Both the position numbers and the translations under genes were made by a program. Below are positions 31,180 to 41,539 of a stretch of 64,000 nt of DNA, in pieces. This stretch comes from Aristolochia californica. Its lineage: Eukaryota; Streptophyta; Magnoliopsida; Piperales; Aristolochiaceae. The DNA lies in contig JARWKL010000012.1 in assembly GCA_029961685.1 (NCBI GenBank), positions 18,151,227 to 18,215,226 of the forward strand. The letters run 5' to 3'. A model generated the notes under the pieces. The model ran no database searches. It worked only from the letters and a program-made list of their open reading frames with translations, and was not told where the DNA came from. How positions within the stretch are numbered: position 1 is the stretch's first letter; every line of letters begins with the position of its first letter.

Positions 31180-32703
31180 CTGGGGAAAGTAAATAATGTT
31201 AATCAGTACCATTTAACAAAATTTGTAAAGAACATGAATGAATTGGATAGACAGCTTAAGGAGTGATTCCAAATTATCCAAAATCCAATTAAAAGAACCT
31301 CCATAAAACCTCTCTTTCATTTTATCAGCTTTACATCGTTGATAAGAAAGACAAATTTTTCTTGATGGAGTTAGAGCACTAAGCTATGGTCTAAGTCTTG
31401 ATGAACTTGATAGGAAAGAACTTCCAGCAAAAAAAGGGAGAAGATGCATGCAACCTCCTTGTATGATGAAAAAAGAAGACCCACCCATTCAATGAAAGAG
31501 ACTATATACTTGCTAAGAGAGAAGCATCAGAGGAGGGGCAGATTCTCTACATTTTCTTTTCCTTTCTAGCAACAATGTTACTGAGGCATGTAAGCAAGTA
31601 CACTGTAAATAATACACCATATTAGTGCGGTTAGCACTGAGTCTAGGAATATCTCGTTCTTCAAATTGCACACCTACTCTCCCAGTTAACGATTTGAGTG
31701 GCATCCTTTTTTAACTAATGTAGTTGATAATTTGCAATTTATGAACATTTCTAAGAGATCATGGCTGGGATCCTAACCTTGGATTCAACAGAAAGATGAA
31801 TTCAAAGTCTCAGCCAAAAAACCAGGTTCATTATTCACACGAATGAATCCAGTACAGATGGGAAAAGGCTTACAAGACTTTCAAGAATTTATTGCAAAAC
31901 ATCTAATTCTATTTCCACTAAGTGCCTTTCTCTTAGGTCCATGAAGACAAAACGTGGAACTGATGTCAGCAGTTCATTTCAGAAGAAAGAACTCACTGAA
32001 CTGGGATCATTAACTAATGTAAAGTTTGGATCTAGCTTCATCCCCCAATGACCACCCACTTAGCAGGTGATTATCCAACCTTTACAAACCAACAAAATCT
32101 CAAGCCATTTTAGATGTGGAAATTTTACTTGCACTAACAGCCCTCATCACATCCAAGCTCTGATAAAGTTTAAGCCCTGTTTATTCCAAATTTACTAGCC
32201 ACAGGTTTATTGTCCAACCTTATAAATCAACAAAACCCCAAGCCTTGTTAAGAAGTGGGAATTTTTACCCACATTAACAATTGTAAAAATAGAAATAATA
32301 CAAAGAACAACATTTTTATACACGCCCAGCTTTTGTTTCTATCATGAGACTTATGCAACCAATTGGATAATTTACAGATATTCTTTCAACATCATGCAGG
32401 TCATTGAAAGGATTTTAGACAAACCACTAATGAACAAAGTTCAAGGTCTTTCAAAAAATTAATTCCAATTTGAGGAGCAGATAACAAGCTATCAATTTAG
32501 GATCCACTTCAAATAGTGCTTCTGTTAAAAATGATCAAATTTCATTTCGTTTTGTATAAATTGCTCTATGGGAAACTTAGGTCGATTAACTCAAAAAAAA
32601 AAACAGACCAGTTTCAACAAAACCTAAACTACCAATTGTTTATCCAAAACCAACAAGCTTGTTTTAGACTTGTTCTTTTGATGATAATAAAATTTTCTAG
32701 ACA
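31180..32703. other. No recognised gene; one degenerate direct repeat
   Basis: Contains the RAD16-like acceptor (TTTCCCCAG, minus, at 31180-31188) but no further exon I can support. Two related ~75-bp stretches occur at about 32069-32143 and 32203-32277 (CCAACCTTTACAAACCAACAAAATC / CCAACCTTATAAATCAACAAAACC), probably a decayed local duplication. Confidence 0.45.
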
Positions 32704-32993
32704 TGTTAGAAGTTATTATTCCAAATTAATTTGGTTTTCTATATTTTCTAGGAAAGTGTTTTCTTATAGAAAGTGAATTCCAATGGTTGAAGGTGAGTAA
32801 AGACATGATTAGGCCCTCCTTAAATCTGGAATATTGTAATATTGTAGTTTTATTCTTCTATAAATAGAGCTTCAGGGGAGGGGACACAAGTCCATAACCT
32901 CATTCTTCCTCCTGTTTTCTCCTCTACATGCCGTCTCTCCTTTTCTTCATGAGCTAATCCATGGAGTCTTGAAGATCAACATGGTATCAGAGC
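32704..32993 (+). repeat. 5' LTR remnant and PBS
   Basis: Alignable with the 3' LTR from about 32790 (AAATCTGGAATATTGTAATATTG...) to 32981. Contains TTCTATAAATAGAGC as a TATA-like element. TGTTAGAAG at 32704 may be the original start. Confidence 0.65.
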
Positions 32994-34560
32994 ATTGATT
33001 TTCAGTACTCGTAGCTATGTTTTTTAAAATTCCTATCTTGCTGTCTCAGGTGCTCATTCAGAGTTGGCCTACCCACATCGTGTGTTTTTTTTTCTTCCAA
33101 TTCCCAGTTTTTTATGGGCGTGTGCCTCCGCGTCGTCTCCTTATTTTTTTCGGATTCTCAATTTTCTTTTTCTCTTCGAATTATCCAGCAGGTCTAGTTC
33201 AAGTTCAACCGAGTGAACTCGGCAGGACAGCAAACATACTAGGTCCATGGGTCTTTAACTCAGCAGAAGCTCCTTGGTCCATTCAATTAGGAGTGCCGTT
33301 CCTTTTGTTTGAGAGCCAACCAGATTAAGATTCTGGTCCAAAAGAAGCTCCGGCCAAACGCTTGTGGCTGCCATCTCAACGCCTGCAGGGGCTCACGCAA
33401 TTGGACTGTGTGTTCGCCCTCAGATCTGCAGTGATTGGGTGCTTGACTGGTAGACCTCTCCTGAAGAAGGCAAAACGCGCGTTCAAATGGCCTTCAACTT
33501 CTCCTTCATCACTGCTGGCTGACTGAACTAGCGTTCCCCACGAACTTGCTCATCGACTCTCTGGTTCATTGTTGTTCTTCCACTAACGGAAGATTACTCC
33601 CGGTAGCCTTTGTATTGCTGATTGTTGCCTTGGGCAGAAGGCTAAATTCTCCATTGTTGTTGGACGTCCTCATTGGCTGGTGAAAGATTATCCTGTTGAC
33701 GGTCTGCTAGATCCAAGTTCATCCGCATTACTGCTAGATTTAACTCGGATCAACTATCAGCGAGTTAACAGTGCAGCATCTTGGAAAGTTAGCCTTCATA
33801 TTACCGAGAATAACTCTGATTTTTTGTACTTAGACATCTCCAGCCTGTGAAACAGAGTCAGAATTTGACTCTACTCGGATTTAGGCCATAAAATCTTCCT
33901 TAGCCAGGCTGTTTTTTATTAGCCTTATCTAGTTGATTGCCTCCGAGGAAGTTTCTACAAATCCGTGGCACTACTGGCTGACTGATCTCTCCTCCTGCAA
34001 ATAACTTCAGCGACAAACTTGCCACTGTTGTCATCACTGTCTTCGGATATCAACAACGGATGTCTCTGGTGTAAAAATCATATGTGATTGTTGTTAAGTT
34101 GTAGAGCCTAATCAATGCCCTACGCTGATTAAGATGTGTGTGTGTGTGTGTGGGTGGGGGGGGGGGGGGGGGGGCTATAAGGGTTTTATGATTATCATCC
34201 GAGGAACATCAGTTGCGGCCGAGCGAGGTTAGAGAAAACAACACCTGTTAAGTGTGTGCGATCTCTCTTGTAAACTATTTCATCTTCATAGTGGATTACT
34301 GCAGCGGTAGAAGATAGGACGTAGTTTCACTTTGAGGCGAACCTGTATAAATCTTGTTGGTTTTATTCATGTGTGTTTTTGTTTTCCTTCTTCTGCGTTT
34401 ATTATTATTACTCTCGTTAGTTTGGAATTAGGGCGTCTAATTCCTAACTGTTGTCAGCATTGGTCATACTGATGAAGAAAAAAACACATGGTGGCCCCAA
34501 CATATTATCTTCCGATGATTCCCCATTACCCTCTTATTATTTGTGAAAATCACTTATGAA
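32994..34560 (+). other. Interior of the non-autonomous LTR element
   Basis: No known domain; the ORF 33017-33328 is unrecognised. A poly-G/GT tract lies at 34138-34173. Near 34290-34360 there is sequence resembling the end of another LTR or leader (GATAGGACGTAGTTTCACTTTGAGG), suggesting a patchwork interior. Confidence 0.45.
34138..34173 (+). repeat. (GT)n-(G)n simple repeat
   Basis: A GT microsatellite of about 8 units runs into GGGT and about 20 consecutive G residues. It is a potential G-quadruplex former and a likely assembly weak point. Confidence 0.9.
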
Positions 34561-34862
34561 CAATGCCTATAAACCCACGACCTATAGAGGATAGGAGTTT
34601 GCCCAACATCCTGCATGAGTTAAGTCTATTATTCACCCAAAAGGTGTTTTTTGAGCTACCTTAGAAAGTGAGTAAAACTTTGTGCTCCACAATTGGGCTA
34701 CTTTTCCGCCTTTGAAATTGAGCGGAGAATATTTTAGACTATGACTATTTGACTGGAGTATGGAGCCTGTCCTACGGCTTGGAGTGATTTTTCTCTCACT
34801 CTTATATTATGCCAGCTGGGTCTCTTGGTAAAGAACAAAGAGATCACCAGCTAGAGGGGGAG
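34561..34862 (+). repeat. Pre-LTR module shared with 12.62-13.09 kb
   Basis: Plus-strand homologue of the minus-strand tract at 12620-13085. It ends AGCTAGAGGGGGAG directly before TGTTGGAAAATATG, giving a first purine tract/LTR-start pair 65 bp before the second one at 34928. Confidence 0.65.
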
Positions 34863-35264
34863 TGTTGGAAAATATGATGGACAACTATTTTATACAGGAA
34901 GATCCTATACACCATTTGCAGGGGGAGTGTTGGAAGATAGGCTCAAACCCACACGTCCAAGTGTGTTAGAAGATGAGTTAAAACCTACAACTAAGGAAGG
35001 CCCAAACATCCAAGAGAGGTGGAAGATGGCTCAAGCCCCACAAACCAAGGAAGGTCCACGTAGTGGTGGCATGATGGTAAATAAAGAGTCATCTTGTAAA
35101 ATGGCATTGATGTAATTAGTTTAAGTTTCAAGGGCATAATCGTAATATTATAGTTTTATTCATCTATAAATACTACTTTAGGGGGAGGGTTAGGACACAA
35201 GTCCATAACCTCATTCTTCTGCTTGTTTTCTCCCCAACATGCCGTCTCTCCTTCTCTCCATGAG
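34863..35264 (+). repeat. 3' LTR with duplicated start
   Basis: LTR-like starts TGTTGGAA occur at 34863 and 34928, each preceded by GGGGGAG, and TGTTAGAAGATG again at ~34964. A TATA-like CATCTATAAATAC lies at ~35161. The LTR breaks off in a T/A-rich stretch at ~35264. Confidence 0.65.
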
Positions 35265-35840
35265 TTTTTTATTTTTTTTTATTTTTATGAATAGAGCGTA
35301 TATTGATAAGACAAAGAAGAAAATCAATAAATTTCAGCATAGAAGTTAACCTGATTAGTGACAAAGAATTCTTATCTTGTGAAACTATGATACTCATGGA
35401 ATATCTCAAATATGTTGTTCTTTTTCCATGGGAAAAGGTATGGAAGAACCTTCTTGCGTTGCAATGAAATTCTATCTACTTTCTGAGATAGAGCACAACT
35501 GACTGTCCATACTATGGAAAACTTTGAAGGTTTGCATGTTTTCTGGAAAACTGCATAGGTTCAACACACTATTTCTCAACTAAGAAAAATGATGACTAGA
35601 ATTAAACAGCACTTGGATAGCTCAAGACAAATCATTCACTACAAAAATAATAACAAAATGAAAAGAATAATTGCTAGAGAGACAACGCTACAGCACCCAA
35701 CTAGAGTAGATTCACCAGTCTCTCATCAACTTCTGAACAACATAAAGTTCATTCTATTGTATTCACCCATATATTTAATAATCATTTAACTTAAACTCAA
35801 TTTCAGCTATCTTATTTCAACAAGAACTGAATTCTTCTTT
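35265..35840. other. No recognised feature
   Basis: AT-rich DNA with small ORFs only. Starts with a TTTTTTATTTTTTTTTTATTT tract. Confidence 0.45.
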
Positions 35841-36450
35841 TTTTTTTTTTTGGAAAATGGACAAAGACAAACTAACCCGCAATGGATCCTCCACCAGTGC
35901 CATTGCATCACCTGCCTCTCCCAGGTAAAATTTCCTCGATACAACCTCGATTGCAACTGGAATCAAAATCTCTTATGTGCCCACCAACATTGCATGCCTC
36001 CTTCCTCTGCTTTCATCCTTTCCTTCACTGTCGGGCCTGCAGCCCTCAACCCATCCATCACAAGGTTTGGCAACCCCATTCATCATGGGCCTTTTCCTGC
36101 CTGGGATGACTCATCCAGGATATCCTTTGACTGAAAGCCACCCGGTGTCTGCTTCCACCACCAGATATCCTTGCTTCCTGAGACAAAATCCCAAGCATGG
36201 ACCCACCCTGTATGAATCTAGCCAAACGAGGGAGATTGTGTCTAGACACTGAGGGTACCCATAGGGATCACCGGAATCACCAAGGTGTGATTGGAATTCT
36301 CTCAACTCTAGCCCTATTCCATCCTTTTCTCCTTCACACTCCTTGACAAGATAAAGCATCGCCAAAGCATTGTTTCTAGCAAACAAACCATCAGGGAACT
36401 TCTTTCTCAACCTCCTCCAAGAGTTGGTCACTTCGAAACCATAGCAAAAG
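35841..36450 (-). repeat. Repeat Y (copy 1), poly(A)-ended on the minus strand
   Basis: The plus-strand T-run at 35840-35854 would be a poly(A) tail on the minus strand. Positions ~36105-36320 are the reverse complement of 56945-57165 at roughly 90% identity by eye (AGGGCTAGAGTTGAGAGAATTCC, TCTAGACACAATCTCCCTCG, GGATATCCTGGATGAGTCA). The minus ORF (36656-36111) has no recognised domain. It may be a LINE 5' region or a processed host sequence. Confidence 0.6.
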
Positions 36451-36845
36451 AATGAAAGACAATCCCTCGTATCCTTTGCTGGGCCTCTCAGCCTCGCTAA
36501 AACTACAGACGCAGAGCTCACAGCACTTCTCCAAGAACTCCAGCTCTTCACCAGCCACTTTAATGGTCTTCTCATCATTGAAGGAGATTCCCTATCCGAT
36601 TTGTTGGTGTTCCACTGCTGATGAACCCCTTTGGGCGTCATTGGGCTGTTTTTCACTCAATTATAGACATTGTATCTTCCATTTACTGCTCTTAGTCTCA
36701 TGTATTTCGTTCACCCTACTCTTTGGCTGACTCTTTAACTAATAGAGGCGCTTCTCTTCAAGCTCTCCTTGTTGAGAGTGTGCCTCCTCCTGTTGTATTG
36801 TAGTTGTTTTCCCACTCTTACTAAATTTCTCGTTTTCATAAAAAA
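36451..36845 (+). pseudogene. LINE RNase H fragment and 3' end
   Basis: Plus-strand frames read T-D-A-E-L-T-A-L-L-Q-E-L-Q-L-F (RNase H Glu region) and G-L-L-I-I-E-G-D-S-L-S-D (Asp). After a shift come H-S-I-I-D-I-V-S-S and L-A-D-S-L-T-N-R-G-A-S-L-Q-A-L, the LINE RNase H ending. The 3' UTR ends TTTCTCGTTTTCATAAAAAA. Upstream ORF2 is missing, so it is 5'-truncated or rearranged against repeat Y. Confidence 0.8.
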
Positions 36846-37083
36846 CACACTAGCTCACATCTTCTAAAAAAAATATTTTATGCTAATATTAGATCAAATA
36901 ATAAAAATTCTTTTCAACAAATAAAATAAAAGATGAATCCTTGAGGATGATACCTCTTGATGAACCAATGTACACAAATACTTTAGTCAAGCTTAAAACA
37001 GGACCATGTTTTGATAAAAAAAGAAAATCCATATATCAAATTGACATAGTTCACAGAGAACAAATTTTTTTTGACAGATTATT
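36846..37083. other. Flank of LINE-B; possible exon-like tract
   Basis: AT-rich. On the minus strand 37010-36935 is open (S-L-T-K-V-F-V-Y-I-G-S-S-R-G-I-I-L-K-D) but I do not recognise it. The last bases, TTTTTTTTGACAGATTATT (37065-37083), are the left target duplication of LINE-B. Confidence 0.45.
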
Positions 37084-37183
37084 TTATTTTTATTTTTTTG
37101 AAATGATGCTGATTTTTATTAAGGCAAAAGCTCAAGAGACCATATTATAATGCAGGGAAGCCTTCCCAAGCAATAAGAGATTG

Positions 37184-37838
37184 CTAGGAAGTTCCAAATT
37201 TTGCCCATTTATCAGCCAAAGAGTAGGCTGATCTAGGAAAGAGATTCCAATTACAATGTGTAGAAGATAGAATGTCAGCAATACTATCAGTGATGGGCCA
37301 GTGGCGCCAAAGGGGGAGGTTGTCCTTGGAACACCAACTAATAACCGTCTTCGAGTCGCCTTCAATGATTAACTTGCAATGGAGCCGATCCCTGAAGATT
37401 TGGAGGCCAAACAGCAGAGCATTAACTTCAGCAGTATTAGAATTGGCAATGCCCACCAGACTAGCATAAGAAAGAATAGGGTCTCCATTGTGACCTCTGC
37501 ACACACCACCTGCTCCTGCTAGACCAGGACATACAATAGCACTACCATCAAAATTTAGTTTTATGCAGTCGCAAGGGGGAGGATCCCAAATAGCCATTCT
37601 TGGAGCTCTGCTGGGGCCAGACATATGAGCGATCAAATTCCAATTTTCCCGAAGGGAAACCCCCGATAGAGTAGCAAAATCCTTCTTTGTATGAAATCAG
37701 CTCGAGCCAAATACACCATGGAACAAGCGCAAGACAGGCCGAAAGAATTAACTTGCCCAACCGAGGAAGGAGAATCCCTCGAACCATCTCAAAGGTGCCA
37801 AAGAGGTCCTGATATAGCCCCAGTTGGAGCCCGATTTT
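37184..37838 (-). pseudogene. LINE-B RNase H
   Basis: Frame 37636-37184: I-K-L-N-F-D-G-S-A (Asp), N-T-A-E-V-N-A-L-L-F-G (Glu), K-L-I-I-E-G-D-S-K-T-V (Asp) and Y-S-L-A-D-K-W-A-K (final Asp). All four catalytic acidic positions are visible. 37640-37838 is the zf-RVT/RNase H linker. The 3' UTR is ~85 bp. Confidence 0.92.
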
Positions 37839-38508
37839 CTAAAAGATCTTCATCCAAACATGCCACAAAAATCCACAATGTAAGAGGACATGTTGGACTG
37901 CCTCTTCGCACTCACTGCAAAGGGGACAAGAAAGATCGGGGGTAGTGAAGCCTCTTCTATGAAGGTTGTCTGAAGTAAGAATTTGTTCTCTGATGGCCGA
38001 CCACACGAAGAATTTGATTTTGCTTGGAGCTGAGAGTTTCCAAGCCAGATTCGCCTTGTGCTCATGAGTACTGTAGTCTTGCTTTCTGATATGAGAGTAA
38101 GCCGAAGTAACAGTGAATCGGCCATTATTACTTGGCTTCCAAATCAGCTTATCAACTGAGTGCTCCCGGATAATAGTACTGCTGACTTTAGTAAGGAGAG
38201 AGCAAAAAGCCAACAATTCCTCATTATTTAATCCCCAACGAAACGGGAAACTCCACGAGTGATCACTCCATGAATCAGCCACAGAGCAAGAGAGGTCGCT
38301 GGCCACCCTATGCATCCCCAGGAAGTCCTCCGAGAAAGATCAGGGGCCACACCATTCGTCCGACCAGAAGAGAAGGGTCCTTCCATTGCCCGTGTGAAAA
38401 GAGGTAGCATCCTTGAATACTAAAAGAAACTTGAAAACTGATTTCCATATCGGGGATAGGAGGCGAGCAGCGCCACCCTCTCCACAATGCTCCCAAAAAC
38501 TGCAGGTA
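37839..38508 (-). pseudogene. LINE-B zf-RVT region
   Basis: S-P-I-W-K-S-V-F-K and T-G-N-G-R-T-L-L-F-W-S-D-E-W lead into D-K-L-I-W-K-P-S-N-N-G-R-F-T-V-T-S-A-Y and K-I-K-F-F-V-W. The zinc-binding block C-P-L-C-S-E-C-E-E-A-V-Q-H-V-L-L-H-C follows, then F-L-W-H-V-W. This zf-RVT domain follows RT in plant LINEs and gene-like RT relics. One frame break near 38320. Confidence 0.9.
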
Positions 38509-38513
38509 GAATT

Positions 38514-38661
38514 TGTTATGGGCATCCTGTGCCACTAAGGGATTATGGGATCCTGGGTTATGTACCTATGTCTTCCGCTCCTGACAGGCCGGTCTTTTGG
38601 GTAGTATTGGCTAGGTGCATAACATTTGGTATCAAAGCTTCGTCCCGCTAGGTGCATAACA
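38514..38661 (+). mobile_element. TRIM/SMART-like miniature LTR element remnant, TSD GAATT
   Basis: LTR1 TGTTATGGGC...GTGCATAACA (38514-38624, 111 bp), then TT and PBS TGGTATCAAAGC (38627-38638), then after ~8 bp only the last ~15 bp of a second LTR (GCTAGGTGCATAACA, ending 38661). Perfect 5-bp TSD GAATT (38509-38513 and 38662-38666). Removing it rejoins the LINE-B zf-RVT linker. There is no coding capacity. Size, short LTRs and tRNA-Met PBS fit terminal-repeat retrotransposons in miniature. Most of LTR2 has been lost. Confidence 0.85.
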
Positions 38662-39171
38662 GAATTTCACCATATTCTTCCATGAATTGTTATACTTATT
38701 GTTGAAATTCCAAATCCATTTGAGTATAACAGCTTTGTTCATTTTTCTTGTAGGCCGGATGCCCAATCCACCCTTATTATGAGGTATGCAAATATCCTTC
38801 CAACTGACCAGATGGTATCTGAAGGTATCTTCTGAACCTCTCCATAGAAATCGTCGACAAAAGGCATCAATGTTGGAGCAAACAGAAGCCGGACAGTGCA
38901 TGAATGATAACAGATAATTTGGCAACCCCGCCAGATAAGACTTGAGGAGTGTGAGACACCCCGTTGTTGATAAGAGTTTATCCCTCCAAGTGGCTAGCCT
39001 CTTTTCAAATTTCTCAATGAGGGGGGACCATAGTGACGTCGTAGGCCGAGAATAAAAAAGTGGGAGCCCAAGATAATTAGTTGGCATATTTCCCACAGAG
39101 CATCCCAAATAGTCCGCAATATCCCGAAGCCCAGCTGGATAAATGTGATAGCCAAGGAGAGTGGCTTTTCC
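38662..39171 (-). pseudogene. LINE-B RT C-terminal region
   Basis: Y-L-G-L-P-L-F-Y-S-R-P, E-K-F-E-K-R-L-A-T-W-R-D-K-L-L-S, L-L-K-S-Y-L-A-G-L-P-N-Y-L-L-S and F-L-W-R-G-S-E form the standard thumb/'YLGLPL' segment of plant LINE ORF2. It ends at the TRIM-like insertion; the duplicated target GAATT is at 38662-38666. Confidence 0.9.
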
Positions 39172-40426
39172 CTAGTTTATGTTCTGACCGGAAGCCAATT
39201 CAAATAAACCCAGCACAGCACGCAATTTTCTGATCTGATCCATAGTACCGACCCCAAAGCAAATAGTATCATCCGCAAACTGGAGAATCGGAATATCAAA
39301 GGTTGTGCAATCAGTCGTGGGGAGGAGCCATCCCATGTTCTTGGCCGAGTAGATCAAGGAGGATAGGTATTCTGCCACCACGTTGAAGAGCAGGGGGGAG
39401 AGGGGGTCTCCCTGTCTGATTCACCTGGTTCCCTTAAAATACCCACAAATTGTTCCGTTGAGAAGAACGGAGTACCTTGCAGAGGAGATGCAGCTTTGGA
39501 TCCAAAAGCGCCATTTTTCTCCGAATCTCATCTTCCCAGGAGGGTGTACAAAAACTTCTAGTTAACTCTGTCAAATGCCCTTTCAAAGTCAAGCTTGAGG
39601 ATGAATCTGGGGAGCTTTCAGACCTTGAAATGATGACTAAGTTCATGACATGCCATGGCTGAATCAAGAATGTTTCTTCCCTCAATAAAAGCACTCTGGC
39701 TACGGTGAATGGCAATAGGAAGGATTGCCTTGAGACGACTAGCAAGGAGGCGCGCAATCACCTTATATGCACTGGTAGTGAGACTGATCGGCCAGAAGTC
39801 GGATGGGAGCTCTGCCCCATCTTTTTTAGGGATGAGGGTGATGAAAGAGGCTCTGATACTCCTATATCTGATGCCTTGCTGATAAAAGGAGCGGGCCATG
39901 CTGGAAATGTCTTCACTGATGAAGGGCCAACAACGACGATAAAATTCCCCGTTGAATCCATCCGGGCCGGGAGCACGATCCAAGGGAAGACCAAGGGCTG
40001 CAATTTCAATTTCCCGATTAGAGAAGAGGAGCTCGATGAGACTAGCTGCAGTTGATGAAATAATCTGAAGGTTAACCCTTCGGAAGAAGGGCCGGAATGG
40101 CTGGTGAAGAGTATAAATCTGCAAAAAAATTCACCAGTGAGTCAGAAATAATGGTTCGGTCCGAGGTGGCCTCACCGTTGACACTGAGCATGGCAATGCG
40201 GTTGGCCCTTCTTCGTGTAGAGGTGACTGCATGGAAGAATTTAGTATTAGCATCCCATCAGAGAGCCATTTGAATCTTGCACGTTGTTTCTAGTGCACTA
40301 ACTCTATGTGGGCGAAGGACTGCAATTGCTCTTAAATGGCATACCTCTGAGAGACTTCCGAAGAAGAGAAACCTCTGACTTCCTCCTTAGAGTCGAGAGT
40401 GGCTATCTGAGCAAGGGCATTGGTTC
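39172..40426 (-). pseudogene. LINE-B reverse transcriptase
   Basis: Minus frame 40124-39618: L-D-R-A-P-G-P-D-G-F-N-G-E-F, F-I-T-L-I-P-K-K, I-S-L-T-T-S-A-Y-K-V-I-A-R-L-L-A, Q-S-A-F-I-E-G-R-N-I-L-D. Next frame: K-L-D-F-E-R-A-F-D-R-V-N (first Asp). Frame 39381-39172: I-L-Q-F-A-D-D-T-I-C-F (FADD catalytic box). 40130-40426 is the degraded EN-RT linker. At least three frame breaks. Confidence 0.92.
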
Positions 40427-40925
40427 TCACAGCCGAGGAAGAGGCCTTCTTTTCAGAGGCATCTTGAGCTTGATTGGGAAGGCCCACCAGCTCGGTCCAG
40501 CAACAGTCATATTTTCCCAAAAGGATTGGAGAGACAAATCAAAAGAGGGGTCCGCCATCCAATTATTGTTGAATCTGAAAGAGGGGGAGGGGGGCCATCT
40601 GCTAAAATGGGTATCAACCATAATCGGCCAATGATCAGAGACGACTCTATTGAGCACTTTGCCGGAGACGTTGCTGTAGAGCTGAAGCCAATCATTGCTA
40701 GCTAAGAATCGGTCCAGCTTTGAGAGGACAGGGAGTTGCCAGCCATTTGACCAAGTGAAGGTCTTCCCAGATAGGGCAATCTCATCCAGGTCCCAGCTAC
40801 CAATAAAATCAGCAAATAACCTCATGGAGGTTATGATTCTCCGGGACGGTGGGGATTCTCATGGTAGAAGCGAGTGACATTGAAGTCACCCACAAAAATT
40901 AGAGGAATAGGATTTTTTTTTTTTT
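40427..40925 (-). pseudogene. LINE-B endonuclease, C-terminal part
   Basis: Near the 5' end, minus strand: P-L-I-F-V-G-D-F-N-V-T (the 'GDFN' active-site motif, about 40872-40905), then L-D-E-I-A-L-S-G-K-T-F-T-W-S-N-G and R-V-V-S-D-H-W-P-I (the 'SDH' catalytic His motif). The N-terminal 'QETK' motif is absent because of truncation. This is the APE-type endonuclease that nicks target DNA. Confidence 0.9.
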
Positions 40926-40944
40926 TTTTTTTTGACAGATTATT

Positions 40945-40980
40945 AAAACTCAGCAAGCACCTTAAGAATCAATAGTCCTT
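40945..40980. other. Stub of pre-insertion sequence between LINE-B and LINE-E
   Basis: CTCAGCAAGCACCTTAAGAATCAATAGTCCTT is the continuation of the CCCH-module DNA that resumes at 42638. CAATAGTCCTT (40970-40980) is the left TSD of LINE-E. Confidence 0.8.
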
Positions 40981-41038
40981 TTTTTCTTTTTTGATGAAGA
41001 TGTAATTTTATTAAAAAAAGGAAGAGAAAAAAACAAAA

Positions 41039-41539
41039 CTACAAAAGCGGAGGGCGCAAATCCTTAACAACGAGAGATTGCAGGAAAGCTCCCTCCTTGG
41101 TAAGCACATCTGCTGCCGGATTAGCAGATCTCGGAATGTGAGACCAAATACAAGAAAAGGAAGAAACAATATCCAAGATCTCCTGGAATACATCCCAATG
41201 CCTCCATGGGGGAGAAGAATTGCGCTGGCACCAACCAATCACCACCTTGGAATCTTCTTCGATGTGAATGGGCCCACTACATTTGTCTTTGAACACCCGC
41301 AATCCATTAAGAAGGCCAGGTAATTCCGTTAACATTGAGTCGGATATGCCTAAAGGACCAGCATAGGAAAAACATTGATTCCTAATCAAAAGCTAATCAG
41401 GTCGACAGCAATACAAAATTGAATCTCCAATTTGCTTAAAATAGAGGTCCACACAGTCCATGAGAACTAGCACTGAAGAAGAGTATGACTGGTGGATTCA
41501 TCTTCATTGTGGCAGAAAGGGCATAGTGGATCTATAGAT
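41039..41539 (-). pseudogene. LINE-E RNase H, partial
   Basis: Frame 41389-41039: G-I-S-D-S-M-L-T-E-L-P-G-L-L-N-G (Glu), G-P-I-H-I-E-E-D-S-K-V-V-I-G-W (Asp) and A-A-D-V-L-T-K-E-G-A (final Asp). The first Asp motif (FDG) is missing or degraded; a deletion near 41390-41460 has removed it. Confidence 0.87.

Larger units (their letters stand above)
32704..35264 (+). mobile_element. Non-autonomous LTR element related to Copia-2 LTRs
   Basis: The 5' LTR remnant ends ATCAACA at 32981, directly followed by PBS TGGTATCAGAGC (32982-32993). A purine tract GCAGGGGGAG precedes a 3' LTR starting TGTTGGAAG at 34928. Both LTRs share ATATTGTAGTTTTATTC.TCTATAAATA and GGACACAAGTCCATAACCTC. The ~1.87-kb interior has no recognisable pol. 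The 3' LTR is cut at ~35264 and the left LTR start is unclear, so no TSD is available. The LTR start resembles Copia-2 (CACACGTCCAAG). Confidence 0.75.
37084..40925 (-). mobile_element. LINE-B: L1-type LINE, nearly complete ORF2
   Basis: Minus-strand endonuclease (C-terminal part), RT, zf-RVT and RNase H occur in order, with a T-rich (poly-A) end at 37084-37098. It is flanked by a 19-bp TSD TTTTTTTTGACAGATTATT at 37065-37083 and 40926-40944; the exact 5' edge is ambiguous within the T-run. ~3.84 kb including the 148-bp TRIM-like insertion at 38514-38661. Only the start of the endonuclease and ORF1 are missing, so it is a 5'-truncated copy. Several stops are present. Confidence 0.92.

Noticed and set aside
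33017..33328. 103-aa ORF in the 32.7-kb element
   Set aside because: Phe-rich, no family recognised, and it starts directly in the leader after the PBS; not supportable as a gene.
36111..36656. 181-aa minus-strand ORF as a host gene
   Set aside because: It spans the junction between repeat Y and the antisense of a LINE RNase H fragment; no domain was recognised, and the second copy of Y does not keep the frame.
38509..38666. Interpretation of the 148-bp insertion as a TIR transposon (GTTATG...CATAAC)
   Set aside because: The inverted match is only a few bases. TG...CA ends, the tRNA-Met PBS and a 5-bp TSD fit an LTR element better.
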